From Methylobacterium hispanicum (GTDB lineage Bacteria; Pseudomonadota; Alphaproteobacteria; Rhizobiales; Beijerinckiaceae): DNA of 64,000 bases. Below the pieces are notes generated by a model. The model saw only the letters and a list, made by a program, of their open reading frames with translations. It did not search any database and was not told where the DNA came from. Made by a program: the position numbers and the translations under genes. Each line of letters opens with the position of its first letter. The stretch's first letter is position 1. Location: positions 186,001-250,000 of the forward strand of contig NZ_BPQO01000007.1 in the NCBI RefSeq assembly GCF_022179285.1, read 5' to 3'. This document shows positions 44,077 to 52,198 of the stretch, piece by piece.

Positions 44077-45423
44077 ATGGACGCCACCACGACGCTGGCC
44101 GCACCCGCGGCCCTGCCGAAGCCGACCACGCGCCAGACCGCGACCGCGGCGCTCGCCTCGTTGTTCGGCTGGGGCCTCGACCTGTTCGACCTGTTCATCC
44201 TGCTCTACGTGGCGCCGGTCGTCGGGGCCCTGTTCTTCCCGGCCGACAAGCCGATGCTGTCGCTGGCCGGAGCCTACGCATCCTTCGCGGTGACGCTGCT
44301 GATCCGCCCGCTCGGCTCGGCCCTGTTCGGCAGCTATGCGGACCGCTTCGGCCGGCGGCGCGCCCTGATGGTGGCGGTGATGGGCGTCGGCCTCTCGACG
44401 GCCGCCTTCGGCCTCCTGCCGACCGTCGGCCAGATCGGCTGGGTCGCCACCGCGATCTTCCTCGCCTTCCGGCTGATCCAGGGCATCTTCGTCGGCGGCG
44501 TGGTCGCGGCCTCGCACACGATCGGCACCGAGTCGGTGCCCGAGCGCTGGCGCGGCCTGATGTCGGGCTCCGTCGGGGGCGGCGGCGCGGCGATCGGCGG
44601 CCTGCTCGCCTCGCTCGTGTTCTCGATCGTCTCGCTGCTGGCGCCCGGCGAGGCCTTCGCGGCCTGGGGCTGGCGGGTGATGTTCTTCTCCGGCCTCCTC
44701 ACCTCGGTGGTCGGTCTGGTGCTGTTCCGCAACCTCGAGGAATCGCCGATCTTCCGGCAGCTCCAGGCCGCGAAGGCGGCCCGCCGCGCCGACGCCGTGC
44801 CGGTCGTCTCGCCGGTGCGGGCCCTGTTCTCGGCCGAGCACGCCCGCAGCTTCCTGCTCGCCTCGCTGCTCTCCTTCGGCGGCGGCTCGGCCTACTACCT
44901 GACCGTGGGCTACCTCCCGACCGTGCTGAAGCTCGTGAACGGCCTGCCCAACGGGACCGCCTCGATGATGCTGATCGGCGCGAGCCTCGCCGCCGCGGCC
45001 GGCGCCTGCGGCCTGGGCGAGTTGAGCCAGCATATCGGGCGCAAGCGCTGCTTCCTCCTGATGGGCGCGGTGCGGCTCGTCGCCTTCCCGGTGCTGTTCC
45101 TGGCGCTCGGACGCGCCACGGACAACCTCGAGATCGGGCTCTACGCCATGCTCCTCGCCTTCGTGGCGAACGGGAGCTACGGCCCGCTGCTGATCTTCCT
45201 CAACGAGACCTTTCCGACCGCTCTGCGCGCCACCGGGACGGGGTTGAGCTGGAACATCGGCTTCGCGCTGGGGGGCATGCTGCCCACCCTCGTCTCGCTC
45301 ACCGCCGACGGACCGGGGCAGATCACGATGGTGCTGGCGATCTTCTCGACGCTGGTCACGGTCGCCTACCTGATCGGCGCGGTCATGATGCCGGAGACGC
45401 GGGGCAACCTCGAGCGCGGGTGA
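44077..45423 (+). CDS. MFS metabolite:H+ symporter, probable furoate transporter
   Basis: A 448-residue, twelve-TM protein starting at ATG 44077 after CCCGAGGGAGACGAG. First-half motifs are GWGLDLFDLFILLYVAP and SYADRFGRRRALMV (the RxGRR loop of sugar/metabolite symporters); SVPERWRGLMSGSVGGGGAAIGG follows, and the second half has LSQHIGRKRCFLL. It belongs to the metabolite:H+ symporter group that imports aromatic and carboxylic acids. It lies 86 bases after hmfE in the same direction, so it probably imports the operon's substrate. Confidence 0.82.
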   Translation: MDATTTLAAPAALPKPTTRQTATAALASLFGWGLDLFDLFILLYVAPVVGALFFPADKPMLSLAGAYASFAVTLLIRPLGSALFGSYADRFGRRRALMVAVMGVGLSTAAFGLLPTVGQIGWVATAIFLAFRLIQGIFVGGVVAASHTIGTESVPERWRGLMSGSVGGGGAAIGGLLASLVFSIVSLLAPGEAFAAWGWRVMFFSGLLTSVVGLVLFRNLEESPIFRQLQAAKAARRADAVPVVSPVRALFSAEHARSFLLASLLSFGGGSAYYLTVGYLPTVLKLVNGLPNGTASMMLIGASLAAAAGACGLGELSQHIGRKRCFLLMGAVRLVAFPVLFLALGRATDNLEIGLYAMLLAFVANGSYGPLLIFLNETFPTALRATGTGLSWNIGFALGGMLPTLVSLTADGPGQITMVLAIFSTLVTVAYLIGAVMMPETRGNLERG

Positions 45424-45499
45424 GGACGCGATGCCGGACAGCGCATCCGGCCGATCCCGTCGGCGATCCCGACCCTCACGATCACGCAGGAGAGCGCCG

Positions 45500-46354
45500 A
45501 TGGCATCCGGGCCGTGCGAGGTTTGCGAGGAACCCGCCGCGGGCTTCCTCGACCTCGGTCCGCAGCGTCTCGAGTACCGCCGCTCCGGCCCACGACCGGG
45601 CCATTCCCCCACGATCGTGCTCCTTCACGAGGGCCTCGGTTCGGCCGATGGCTGGTGGCCGTTCGCCGACGCGCTCGCCGAGGCGTCGGGATGCCCGGTC
45701 CTCGCCTATTCCCGCGCGGGCTACGGACGATCGAGCCCGGTCGCCCTGCCCCGCCCCCTCGACTATCTCGAGCGCGAGGCGGCGGAGGTTCTCCCGCGCG
45801 TGCTCGACGCGGCCGGCCTCCGGCGCACCGTCCTCGTCGGCCACTCGGACGGTGCGACGATCGCCGCCCTCGCGGCCGCCTCGGGCGACCCGCGCGTTTC
45901 GGGGGCGGCCCTGATCGCGCCGCACGTCGTCGTGGAACCCGCGACGATCGAGGGCGTCCGACGTGCCAGGGCGGCCTTCGAGGCCGGCGGCCTCAGGCGA
46001 CGCCTCGCGGCGCAGCACGCGGACGTGGACGGCGCCTTCCGGGGTTGGAGCGATGCGTGGCTCGATCCCGAGCGATGCCGCTGGGACGTCCGGGCGGCCC
46101 TGCGGCGCCTGAGCGTGCCTCTCCTGCTCATCCAGGGCGAGCGGGACCGGTACGGCACGACAGTGCAGATCGATGCCGTGGCCCGCGCCTGTCCGCATGC
46201 GGAGGTTCACCTCCTGCCCGCGCTGGGGCACGCCCCTCAGGATCAGGATCCCGCGCGCGTCCTCGCCCTCGTCTCGGGCTTCCTGCTCGGCAACGGACTC
46301 GCGTCATCGGCCCCGATGCCGGCCTCCCGTCGCCCGGACGGCGCCGCGGCGTGA
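45500..46354 (+). CDS. Alpha/beta hydrolase at end of the furoate-type operon
   Basis: A 284-residue protein with the full triad pattern: LLHEGLGSADGWWPFADAL (oxyanion), nucleophile VGHSDGATIAALA, acid LLLIQGERDRYGTT and His in LPALGHAPQDQDP. An N-terminal CEVCEE pair is unusual and may bind metal. It lies 76 bases after the MFS gene. It may hydrolyse esters or lactones feeding furoate metabolism, for example furfuryl or furoyl esters, but no direct evidence exists. Confidence 0.8.
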   Translation: MASGPCEVCEEPAAGFLDLGPQRLEYRRSGPRPGHSPTIVLLHEGLGSADGWWPFADALAEASGCPVLAYSRAGYGRSSPVALPRPLDYLEREAAEVLPRVLDAAGLRRTVLVGHSDGATIAALAAASGDPRVSGAALIAPHVVVEPATIEGVRRARAAFEAGGLRRRLAAQHADVDGAFRGWSDAWLDPERCRWDVRAALRRLSVPLLLIQGERDRYGTTVQIDAVARACPHAEVHLLPALGHAPQDQDPARVLALVSGFLLGNGLASSAPMPASRRPDGAAA

Positions 46355-46492
46355 TCGGGGTCGATCGTCGGGCGGGTTCGGGGCGAGGCGGCCGACGCCA
46401 GCGCCGCGCGACCGCGGGCCCGCGCCCCCACGACCGCCGGACCCGCCGACGCCGGCCTGCCGGACGCGCCCTCGATCGCCCCGTCCCGGGGC

Positions 46493-47266
46493 CTAGGTCC
46501 GCTCGCCGCTCAGGAGGTCGCGGTGGAAGGCGGCGTCGAGCCGGCGCATGAAATGCTCGGCGCAGCACATGTGCTCGTGCATCACCGCCTCGACCGCCCC
46601 GGCATCCTCCGCCCGGAAGGCGGCGACGAGCCGGCGATGGCTGTCGATGTTGTGGGCGCCGAAGGCCTCGTGCTCCGTCGCGCTGGCGCTGCGGAACTCC
46701 ACGAGGTCGCGCAGCAGGCTGTTCAGGAACCGGCACATGAAGGCGAGGAGCGCGTTGTCGCTGGCGTCGCACAGGATGTCGTGGAACTTCAGCTCCAGCA
46801 CGCGACCGCGGGCGCGATCGCCGGCGTCGGCCGCCGCCTGGCAGGCCTCGATGTTGCTCGCGAGCTGCCGCAGGACCTCGTCGTCGATCCGGCCCACGAT
46901 GCTGACGCCCAGCGCGACTTCGAGGCTGCGCCGCACGGCGTAGACCTGGGCGAAGTCGAGCTGCCGGAAATGCAGGAAGCGGCGCAGCTGCTGGGCCGCG
47001 GCATCGAGCGAGACCGGCCGGATCTCCGCGCCGCCGTTGGGGCCGGGCTGCATCGTCACCAGCCCCTGCACCTCAAGGGCTTTCAGCGCTTCCCGGATCG
47101 TCCCCTTGGCACAGCCGTAATGCTGCATCAGCGCGCGCTCGTTCGGCAGGCGCTGGCCCGGTTCCATCCGTTCGCGGGCGATGCGTCGGCGCAGATCCTC
47201 GGCGATCTGATCGGAGAGCTTGATCCGCCGCAGCGGTGCCGCCTCCGCGTCGTCGTCGAGGCTCAC
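46493..47266 (-). CDS. GntR/FCD-family transcriptional regulator
   Basis: A 257-residue protein from GTG 47266, overlapping the M81 peptidase stop by four bases. The N-terminal winged helix (LPNERALMQHYGCAKGTIREALKALEVQGLV, residues ~35-75) is followed by an FCD ligand domain (YAVRRSLEVALGVSIVG, FHDILCDASDNALLAF, HRRLVAAFRAEDAGAVEAVMHEHM). FCD His/Asp residues bind a metal and a carboxylate effector. As last gene of the transporter/peptidase unit it is presumably its autoregulated repressor, acting at palindromes near 53440-53530. Confidence 0.9.
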   Translation of the reverse strand: MSLDDDAEAAPLRRIKLSDQIAEDLRRRIARERMEPGQRLPNERALMQHYGCAKGTIREALKALEVQGLVTMQPGPNGGAEIRPVSLDAAAQQLRRFLHFRQLDFAQVYAVRRSLEVALGVSIVGRIDDEVLRQLASNIEACQAAADAGDRARGRVLELKFHDILCDASDNALLAFMCRFLNSLLRDLVEFRSASATEHEAFGAHNIDSHRRLVAAFRAEDAGAVEAVMHEHMCCAEHFMRRLDAAFHRDLLSGERT

Positions 47267-48750
47267 CGCGGCCCCCAGGCTGCGTCCGGATCGAGCGGGT
47301 AGGCCGGGCGCGCCAGCTTGGCGAAGGGGAAGAGGCGGTAATCGGAGCTGGTGACCCCGGCGCTGGCGCACTCGACCACCGCCCGGGCGATCGGCTCGAA
47401 GACCGGGCGGCAATACATGCGCGACTTCAGGACGAGGAACCGCGCCGCCCGCGGATCGAGCCCGTTCTGCGTGAAGATCGCGCGGTCCCAGGGCTCGTGC
47501 GGCTCCTCCACGACCAGCACACGCGCCCGGCCGGTGTCGAGCACGGCGGCGCGGCCCATCGAGAAGCGCTGTCCCGTATAGGTCGGGCCCGTGACGACGT
47601 AGCCGCCGTCGCCGAGCGCCGCGACCCGGCCGGCGAGGGCGAGCGGTGCCCGGGGCGGGAAGCCCGGCAGCGCCACCTTGTTGCCGAGCCGGATCTCCGC
47701 CGCGGCGCCGGTCCCGGCCTGGAACAGGGCGGCCACGGAGTCGGGATCGCAGATCGGCCCGGCGACGATCCCGTCGAGGCCGGCCTCCAGGCAGCCGGCG
47801 AGCACGTCCATCACGTCGCAGGTGCCGCCCGACATGCAGTTGTCGCCGTGGTCGAGGAGCAGGACGGGCCCCTCGCCCGGGCCCTCGGCGGCCGCGCGGG
47901 CCGCCGCGAGGGATTCCGCGAGCGGCGCCTCCGCGTAGACGAAGTCCGCCCGGCGCGCCCAGAGCGCGGCTCCGAGTTCCTCCGCCGCGGCCCGCGCCAG
48001 CCCGGCGCTCTCGGCCGCGACGACGAAGGACGCGCCGGCCTCCGGCTGGTCGGCGAGGGAGAAGCCCCCGAACAGCGTGGCCGCGAGGATGCCGGGCCGC
48101 GCCTCGACGGCGCGCGCGGCGGCCACGAGGTCGGCCATCGGTCCCGGCACGCGGGTGTCCATCCGCAGGGTGTGGGCGAGCTGGGGCGGGTGGCACCAAG
48201 CCTGGTGCGGGCGCAGACCCGCGTCGAGCATGCGGCCGACGAGACGGGCGACGTGCGCCCCGGTCTCGGCCATGTCCACGTGCGGGTAGGTCTTGAAGCC
48301 GACGATCACATCCGCGGCCGCGACCATGCCGGGCGTGACGTTGGCGTGGAGGTCGAGCGCCACGCCGAGCGGGACGTCCGGCGCGACCGCGCGGATCCGG
48401 GCGAGGAGCTCGCCCTCGCCGTCGTCCAGGCTCTCCGTCACCATCGCGCCGTGGAGGTCGAGCAGGATGGCGTCGCACCCCTCGGAGACCGCCGCCACGA
48501 TCGCGCCGGACAGGGCCTCGAAGGCGGCGTCGGCGACGGGCCCGCTCGGGTTGGCGTGGGCCGAGACCGGAACCGCCACCCCGGCGCCGCGCGCCTCCGC
48601 GAAGGCCAGGAAGGCGCCGAGCGCCGTGGCGCTGCCCGTGCCCGCCGCGCGGGCCGCCTCGCCCCAGAGGGGCCGGAAGGCTTCGAGCGGCGTCGCCAGC
48701 GGCGAGAAGGTGTTCGTCTCGTGGTTCAGGCGAGCGGTCACGATGCGCAT
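47263..48750 (-). CDS. M81-family metallopeptidase (MlrC/microcystinase C type)
   Basis: A 495-residue protein. The MlrC N-terminal domain shows RLNHETNTFSPLATPLEAF, LDLHGAMVTESLDDGEGELLARI, the DLHAN metal site (VALDLHANVTPGMVAAAD) and GFKTYPHVDMAETG. The C-terminal domain (PVLLLDHGDNCMSGGTCDVMDVL, then DYRLFPFAKLARPAYPLD) is also typical. MlrC in microcystin degraders cleaves a linear peptide, but relatives in soil bacteria have unknown substrates. It shares an operon with a branched-chain-type ABC transporter and FCD regulator, suggesting hydrolysis of an imported peptide or amide. Confidence 0.87.
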   Translation of the reverse strand: MRIVTARLNHETNTFSPLATPLEAFRPLWGEAARAAGTGSATALGAFLAFAEARGAGVAVPVSAHANPSGPVADAAFEALSGAIVAAVSEGCDAILLDLHGAMVTESLDDGEGELLARIRAVAPDVPLGVALDLHANVTPGMVAAADVIVGFKTYPHVDMAETGAHVARLVGRMLDAGLRPHQAWCHPPQLAHTLRMDTRVPGPMADLVAAARAVEARPGILAATLFGGFSLADQPEAGASFVVAAESAGLARAAAEELGAALWARRADFVYAEAPLAESLAAARAAAEGPGEGPVLLLDHGDNCMSGGTCDVMDVLAGCLEAGLDGIVAGPICDPDSVAALFQAGTGAAAEIRLGNKVALPGFPPRAPLALAGRVAALGDGGYVVTGPTYTGQRFSMGRAAVLDTGRARVLVVEEPHEPWDRAIFTQNGLDPRAARFLVLKSRMYCRPVFEPIARAVVECASAGVTSSDYRLFPFAKLARPAYPLDPDAAWGPR

Positions 48751-48782
48751 GGCGGCTTCCGAGAGTGGGCGGGCCAGAGGGC

Positions 48783-49496
48783 TCAGTGGGCCTTCACGCC
48801 GAGGAAGCGGTCGCGCGCCGCCTCGTCCCGCGCGAAGTCCGGCCCGCTGGCGTGGTAGGCGATCCGGCCGAGTTCGAGGATGTAGTGCCGGTCGGCGAGG
48901 CTGATGCAGACGGCGAGGTTCTGCTCGACCAGCAGGATCGGCACGCCCGCGTCCCGGATCAGGCGAATCTGCGCCACGATCTCCTCGACGATGACCGGGG
49001 CGAGGCCCTCGACGGGCTCGTCGAGCATCAGGAGCTTGGGGCCGGTGAGGAGCGCGCGGGCGATCGCGAGCATCTGCTGCTCGCCGCCGGAGAGCTGCGC
49101 GCCGCCGTTGCGGCGCCGCTCCTCCAGGCGCGGGAAGATCCGGTAGACGTCGGCGAGCGCCCAGGGCGAGCCCTTCCGCACGGCGATCCGCAGGTTCTCC
49201 TCGACCGTGAGGAGGCCGAAGATGCCGCGATTCTCCGGCACCAGGCCGAGGCCGGCGCGGGCGATGCGGTGGGGCGCCCAGCCGGCGATCTCGGCGCCCC
49301 CGAAGGTCACGCGGCCCCGCCGCGGCGGCAGGAGGCCGGCGGCGCTGCGCAGGGTCGAGGTCTTGCCCGCGCCGTTGCGGCCGAGCAGGCAGACGATCTC
49401 GCCCGGGCCCACCTCGAGGCTGACGCCCTGAAGGATGTGGCTCTTGCCGTAGAAGCCGTGGACGTCGTCGAGACGCAGAGCCGCCCCCGCGCTCAT
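48783..49496 (-). CDS. ABC transporter ATP-binding protein, LivF type
   Basis: A 237-residue protein. Walker A is GRNGAGKTSTLRSAAGLLPP, the signature LSGGEQQMLAIARALL and Walker B LLMLDEPVEGLAP. The LRLDDVHGFYGKSHILQGVSLEV start and C-terminal HASGPDFARDEAARDRFLGVKAH mark the LivF branch. It forms the heterodimeric ATPase with the LivG-type partner, whose stop overlaps its start by four bases. Confidence 0.93.
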   Translation of the reverse strand: MSAGAALRLDDVHGFYGKSHILQGVSLEVGPGEIVCLLGRNGAGKTSTLRSAAGLLPPRRGRVTFGGAEIAGWAPHRIARAGLGLVPENRGIFGLLTVEENLRIAVRKGSPWALADVYRIFPRLEERRRNGGAQLSGGEQQMLAIARALLTGPKLLMLDEPVEGLAPVIVEEIVAQIRLIRDAGVPILLVEQNLAVCISLADRHYILELGRIAYHASGPDFARDEAARDRFLGVKAH

Positions 49497-50302
49497 CGCA
49501 GGTCCCCCGTGATCATGTTGCCGAGATAGGCCCGGCGCACCTCCGGGTCGTCGCGCACCGCCGCGGGCCGCCCCTCGACCAGGACCTGCCCGGCGCGCAT
49601 CACCGTCACGGTGTCGCTGATGTTCATCACGATGCCCATGTTGTGCTCGATGAACAGCACGGTGTGGTCGCGGCCGAGGTCGCGGATCAGGTCGGTCATC
49701 GCGCCGATGTCGTCCGTGCCCATGCCGGAGGTCGGCTCGTCGAGCAGGATCACCCGGGGCCGGGCCGCCATCGCCATGCCGACCTCGAGCCGCCGCTGCT
49801 GGCCGTGCGAGAGTTCGCCCGCCGGGCGGCCCGCGACGCCCGCGAGGTCGAGGCGCGCGAGGAGCGCGTCCACGACGGCGAAGGCGGCGTCCCGCTCCGA
49901 GACCGCGCGCCAGGGCGCGAGCGCGGCCCAGGGCGTGCGCCCCTGGGCTGCGAGCCGCAGGTTCTCGCGCACGCTCAGGGTGGCGAACAGGCTCGTGACC
50001 TGGAAGGAGCGGGCGAGGCCGAGGCGCACCCGGTCGTCGTCGCGGGTGCGGGTGATGTCGCGGCCCCCGAGCGTGATGCGCCCGCTCGCCGCGCGGACAC
50101 GGCCGGTGAGGGCGTGGAACAGGGTGGTCTTGCCCGCCCCGTTCGGCCCGATGATCGCGTGGACGCTGTTCGGGCGCACCCGCAGGGTGATGTCCTTGAG
50201 CGCGACGAAGCTGCCGTAGCGCACGCCGAGCCCGTCCGCGGCCAGGGCGGGCTCGACGGGGGGCTCGATGGCAGACGCGACGGCTTTGGAGGCGGCGGTC
50301 AC
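49493..50302 (-). CDS. ABC transporter ATP-binding protein, LivG type
   Basis: A 269-residue protein from GTG 50302, overlapping the LivM-type stop by four bases. Walker A is GPNGAGKTTLFHALTGRV, the signature LSHGQQRRLEVGMAMAA and Walker B VILLDEPTSGMGTDD. FIEHNMGIVMNISDTVTVM is the H-loop region of the LivG branch. The first ~20 residues are an Ala/Pro-rich extension. Confidence 0.92.
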   Translation of the reverse strand: MTAASKAVASAIEPPVEPALAADGLGVRYGSFVALKDITLRVRPNSVHAIIGPNGAGKTTLFHALTGRVRAASGRITLGGRDITRTRDDDRVRLGLARSFQVTSLFATLSVRENLRLAAQGRTPWAALAPWRAVSERDAAFAVVDALLARLDLAGVAGRPAGELSHGQQRRLEVGMAMAARPRVILLDEPTSGMGTDDIGAMTDLIRDLGRDHTVLFIEHNMGIVMNISDTVTVMRAGQVLVEGRPAAVRDDPEVRRAYLGNMITGDLR

Positions 50303-51294
50303 GGGCGGCTCTCCTCCGGCAGGGTGGCGTCCGCGGATGCGGGCTCCGGGGGCGGCTCGCGCGCGACGAGCGCGGCGGCCCGCTCGACGAGGCCCCAGAG
50401 GCCGCGCTGCATGAACAGGGCGACGGCGACGAGGAGGACGCCGAGCAGCAGCAGCCAGCGCGGCCAGATCGCCGAGAGGAGGTCGCCGGCCACGAGGTAG
50501 AAGGCGGCGCCGAGCACCGAGGCGAACAGGTTTCCGGCCCCGCCGATGATCGTCATGATCAGCAGCGTCTCGCTGGTGTGGTACTCGATGTTCGATAGCG
50601 GGGCGACGCCGATCAGCATGGCGTGCAGGGCGCCCGCGAGCGCCGTCACCGCCCCCGAGATCGCGAAGGCCGCGACCTTGAAGGTGCGGACCGGGAAGCC
50701 GATGGCGCTGGCCCTGGCCTCGTTGTCCCGGATCGCCAGCAGGGTGCGGCCGAAGGTCGAGAGCGCCACCCGCTGGAGCGCGGCGAACAGCCCGAGGAAG
50801 AGCGCGGCGACGAAGGCGTAGTAGGCCCAGGGATCCGAGAGCGGCTTCCCGCCGAGCGCGGGGCGCGGCACGTTGAGGAGGCCGTTGTCGCCGCCGGTCA
50901 GGTCGCCGAGCGTGTAGGCCAGGAAGTAGAACAGCTGCGAGAAGGCGAGCGTCAGCATCACGAAGTAGACGCCCTGCCGCCGGATCGAGAGCCAGCCGAC
51001 CGCGGTCGCGGTCGCGGCTCCGACGAGCGCCACGGCCGGCAGCATCGCCGGGGCGGGCCATCCGGCGCGCAGCAGGATGAGGCCGGCCGCGTAGCTGCCC
51101 AGCCCGAAGAAGATGCCCTGCCCGAAGGAGAGCAGGCCCGTATAGCCGAGGAGCAGGTTGCAGGCGGCCGCCGCCAGCCCGTAGATCAGGATCTCGCTCG
51201 CGAGCGTGCCCGAGCGGAGGACGAGCGGCAGGACCAGCACGGTCGCCGCGGCGAGCCCGAAATGGACGATGGGGCGTTCGAGGAGGCGGGTCAT
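50299..51294 (-). CDS. ABC transporter permease, LivM type
   Basis: A 331-residue inner-membrane protein from ATG 51294 with about nine hydrophobic segments. The family motifs LGYTGLLSFGQGIFFGLGSYAAG and RTLLAIRDNEARASAIGFPV (the loop contacting the ATPases) are intact, as is LLIMTIIGGAGNLFASVLGAAF. It pairs with the LivH-type permease encoded just upstream. Pro/Glu-rich C-terminal tail. Confidence 0.93.
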   Translation of the reverse strand: MTRLLERPIVHFGLAAATVLVLPLVLRSGTLASEILIYGLAAAACNLLLGYTGLLSFGQGIFFGLGSYAAGLILLRAGWPAPAMLPAVALVGAATATAVGWLSIRRQGVYFVMLTLAFSQLFYFLAYTLGDLTGGDNGLLNVPRPALGGKPLSDPWAYYAFVAALFLGLFAALQRVALSTFGRTLLAIRDNEARASAIGFPVRTFKVAAFAISGAVTALAGALHAMLIGVAPLSNIEYHTSETLLIMTIIGGAGNLFASVLGAAFYLVAGDLLSAIWPRWLLLLGVLLVAVALFMQRGLWGLVERAAALVAREPPPEPASADATLPEESRP

Positions 51295-51305
51295 CGCTCG
51301 TCTCC

Positions 51306-52160
51306 TCAGGCGCGTCCGAACAATCCGCGCGGCATCGTCACGATGACCGCCGCCATGCCGAGATAGATCATCAGCCGGGCCCCCTCGGGCCAGAGCGTGG
51401 CCATCAGGCTCTGGGCGATGCCGACCGCGAGGCCGGCCGCGAGCGCGCCCGCGTAGCTCCCCATGCCGCCGACCACCACGACCACGAAGGCGACGCTGAG
51501 CGCCTCGACGCTCATGAACGGATCGACCCCGCGGATCGGCGCGGCGAGCGCCCCGGCGAGGCCCGCGAGCCCGGCCCCGAGCCCGAACACGGCGGTGTTG
51601 ATGCGCCGCGTGTCGTAGCCGAGGAGCGCCATGGTCTCGGGCGATTCCGAGCCGGCGCGCACGATGGCACCGAGCCGCGTGCCCTCCAGGAGCCACCACA
51701 ATCCTCCGGCCAGCAGCGCGGTCAGCGCGATCACGAAGAGGCGGTACTCGGGGTAGATGAAGTCGCCCAGGATCACGACGCCCGAGAGGCTGTCGGGCGG
51801 GGCGAGGTTCGCGCCGATCGGCCCCCAGACGATGATCACGATCTCCTGCACCGCCAGCGCGAGGCCGACGGTCGCGAGGATGTGGAAGGTGTGCGCCTGG
51901 GCGTAGATCCGGCGCAGCAGCACGGCCTCGGTCAGGGCGGCGAGCGCGCCGACGGCCAGGAAGGCGAGCGGCAGGGCGAGCCAGAAGCTCACCCCCCGCT
52001 CGACCATCGTGTAGGCGAGGTAGGCCCCCAGCATGTAGAAGGCGCCGTGCGCGAAGTTCACGAACTGCAGCAGCCCGAAGATGATGCTCAGTCCCACCGC
52101 GAGCAGGAAGTAGAGCATCCCCAGGCCGATGCCGTTGAGGATCTGGAACAGGTAGGTCAC
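51306..52160 (-). CDS. ABC transporter permease, LivH type
   Basis: A 284-residue permease from GTG 52160 with about eight hydrophobic segments. Signatures: GLSIIFGLLQFVNFAHGAFYMLGAYLA and the ATPase-contact loop TRLGAIVRAGSESPETMALLGYDTRRI, then FVVVVVGGMGSYAGALAAGL. It translocates substrate delivered by the binding protein encoded upstream; the LivM-type gene starts 12 bases downstream. Confidence 0.93.
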   Translation of the reverse strand: MTYLFQILNGIGLGMLYFLLAVGLSIIFGLLQFVNFAHGAFYMLGAYLAYTMVERGVSFWLALPLAFLAVGALAALTEAVLLRRIYAQAHTFHILATVGLALAVQEIVIIVWGPIGANLAPPDSLSGVVILGDFIYPEYRLFVIALTALLAGGLWWLLEGTRLGAIVRAGSESPETMALLGYDTRRINTAVFGLGAGLAGLAGALAAPIRGVDPFMSVEALSVAFVVVVVGGMGSYAGALAAGLAVGIAQSLMATLWPEGARLMIYLGMAAVIVTMPRGLFGRA

Positions 52161-52198
52161 GCGAGCCTCCGCGCCGCCGGGCCGATCCGCCGCGCGCC

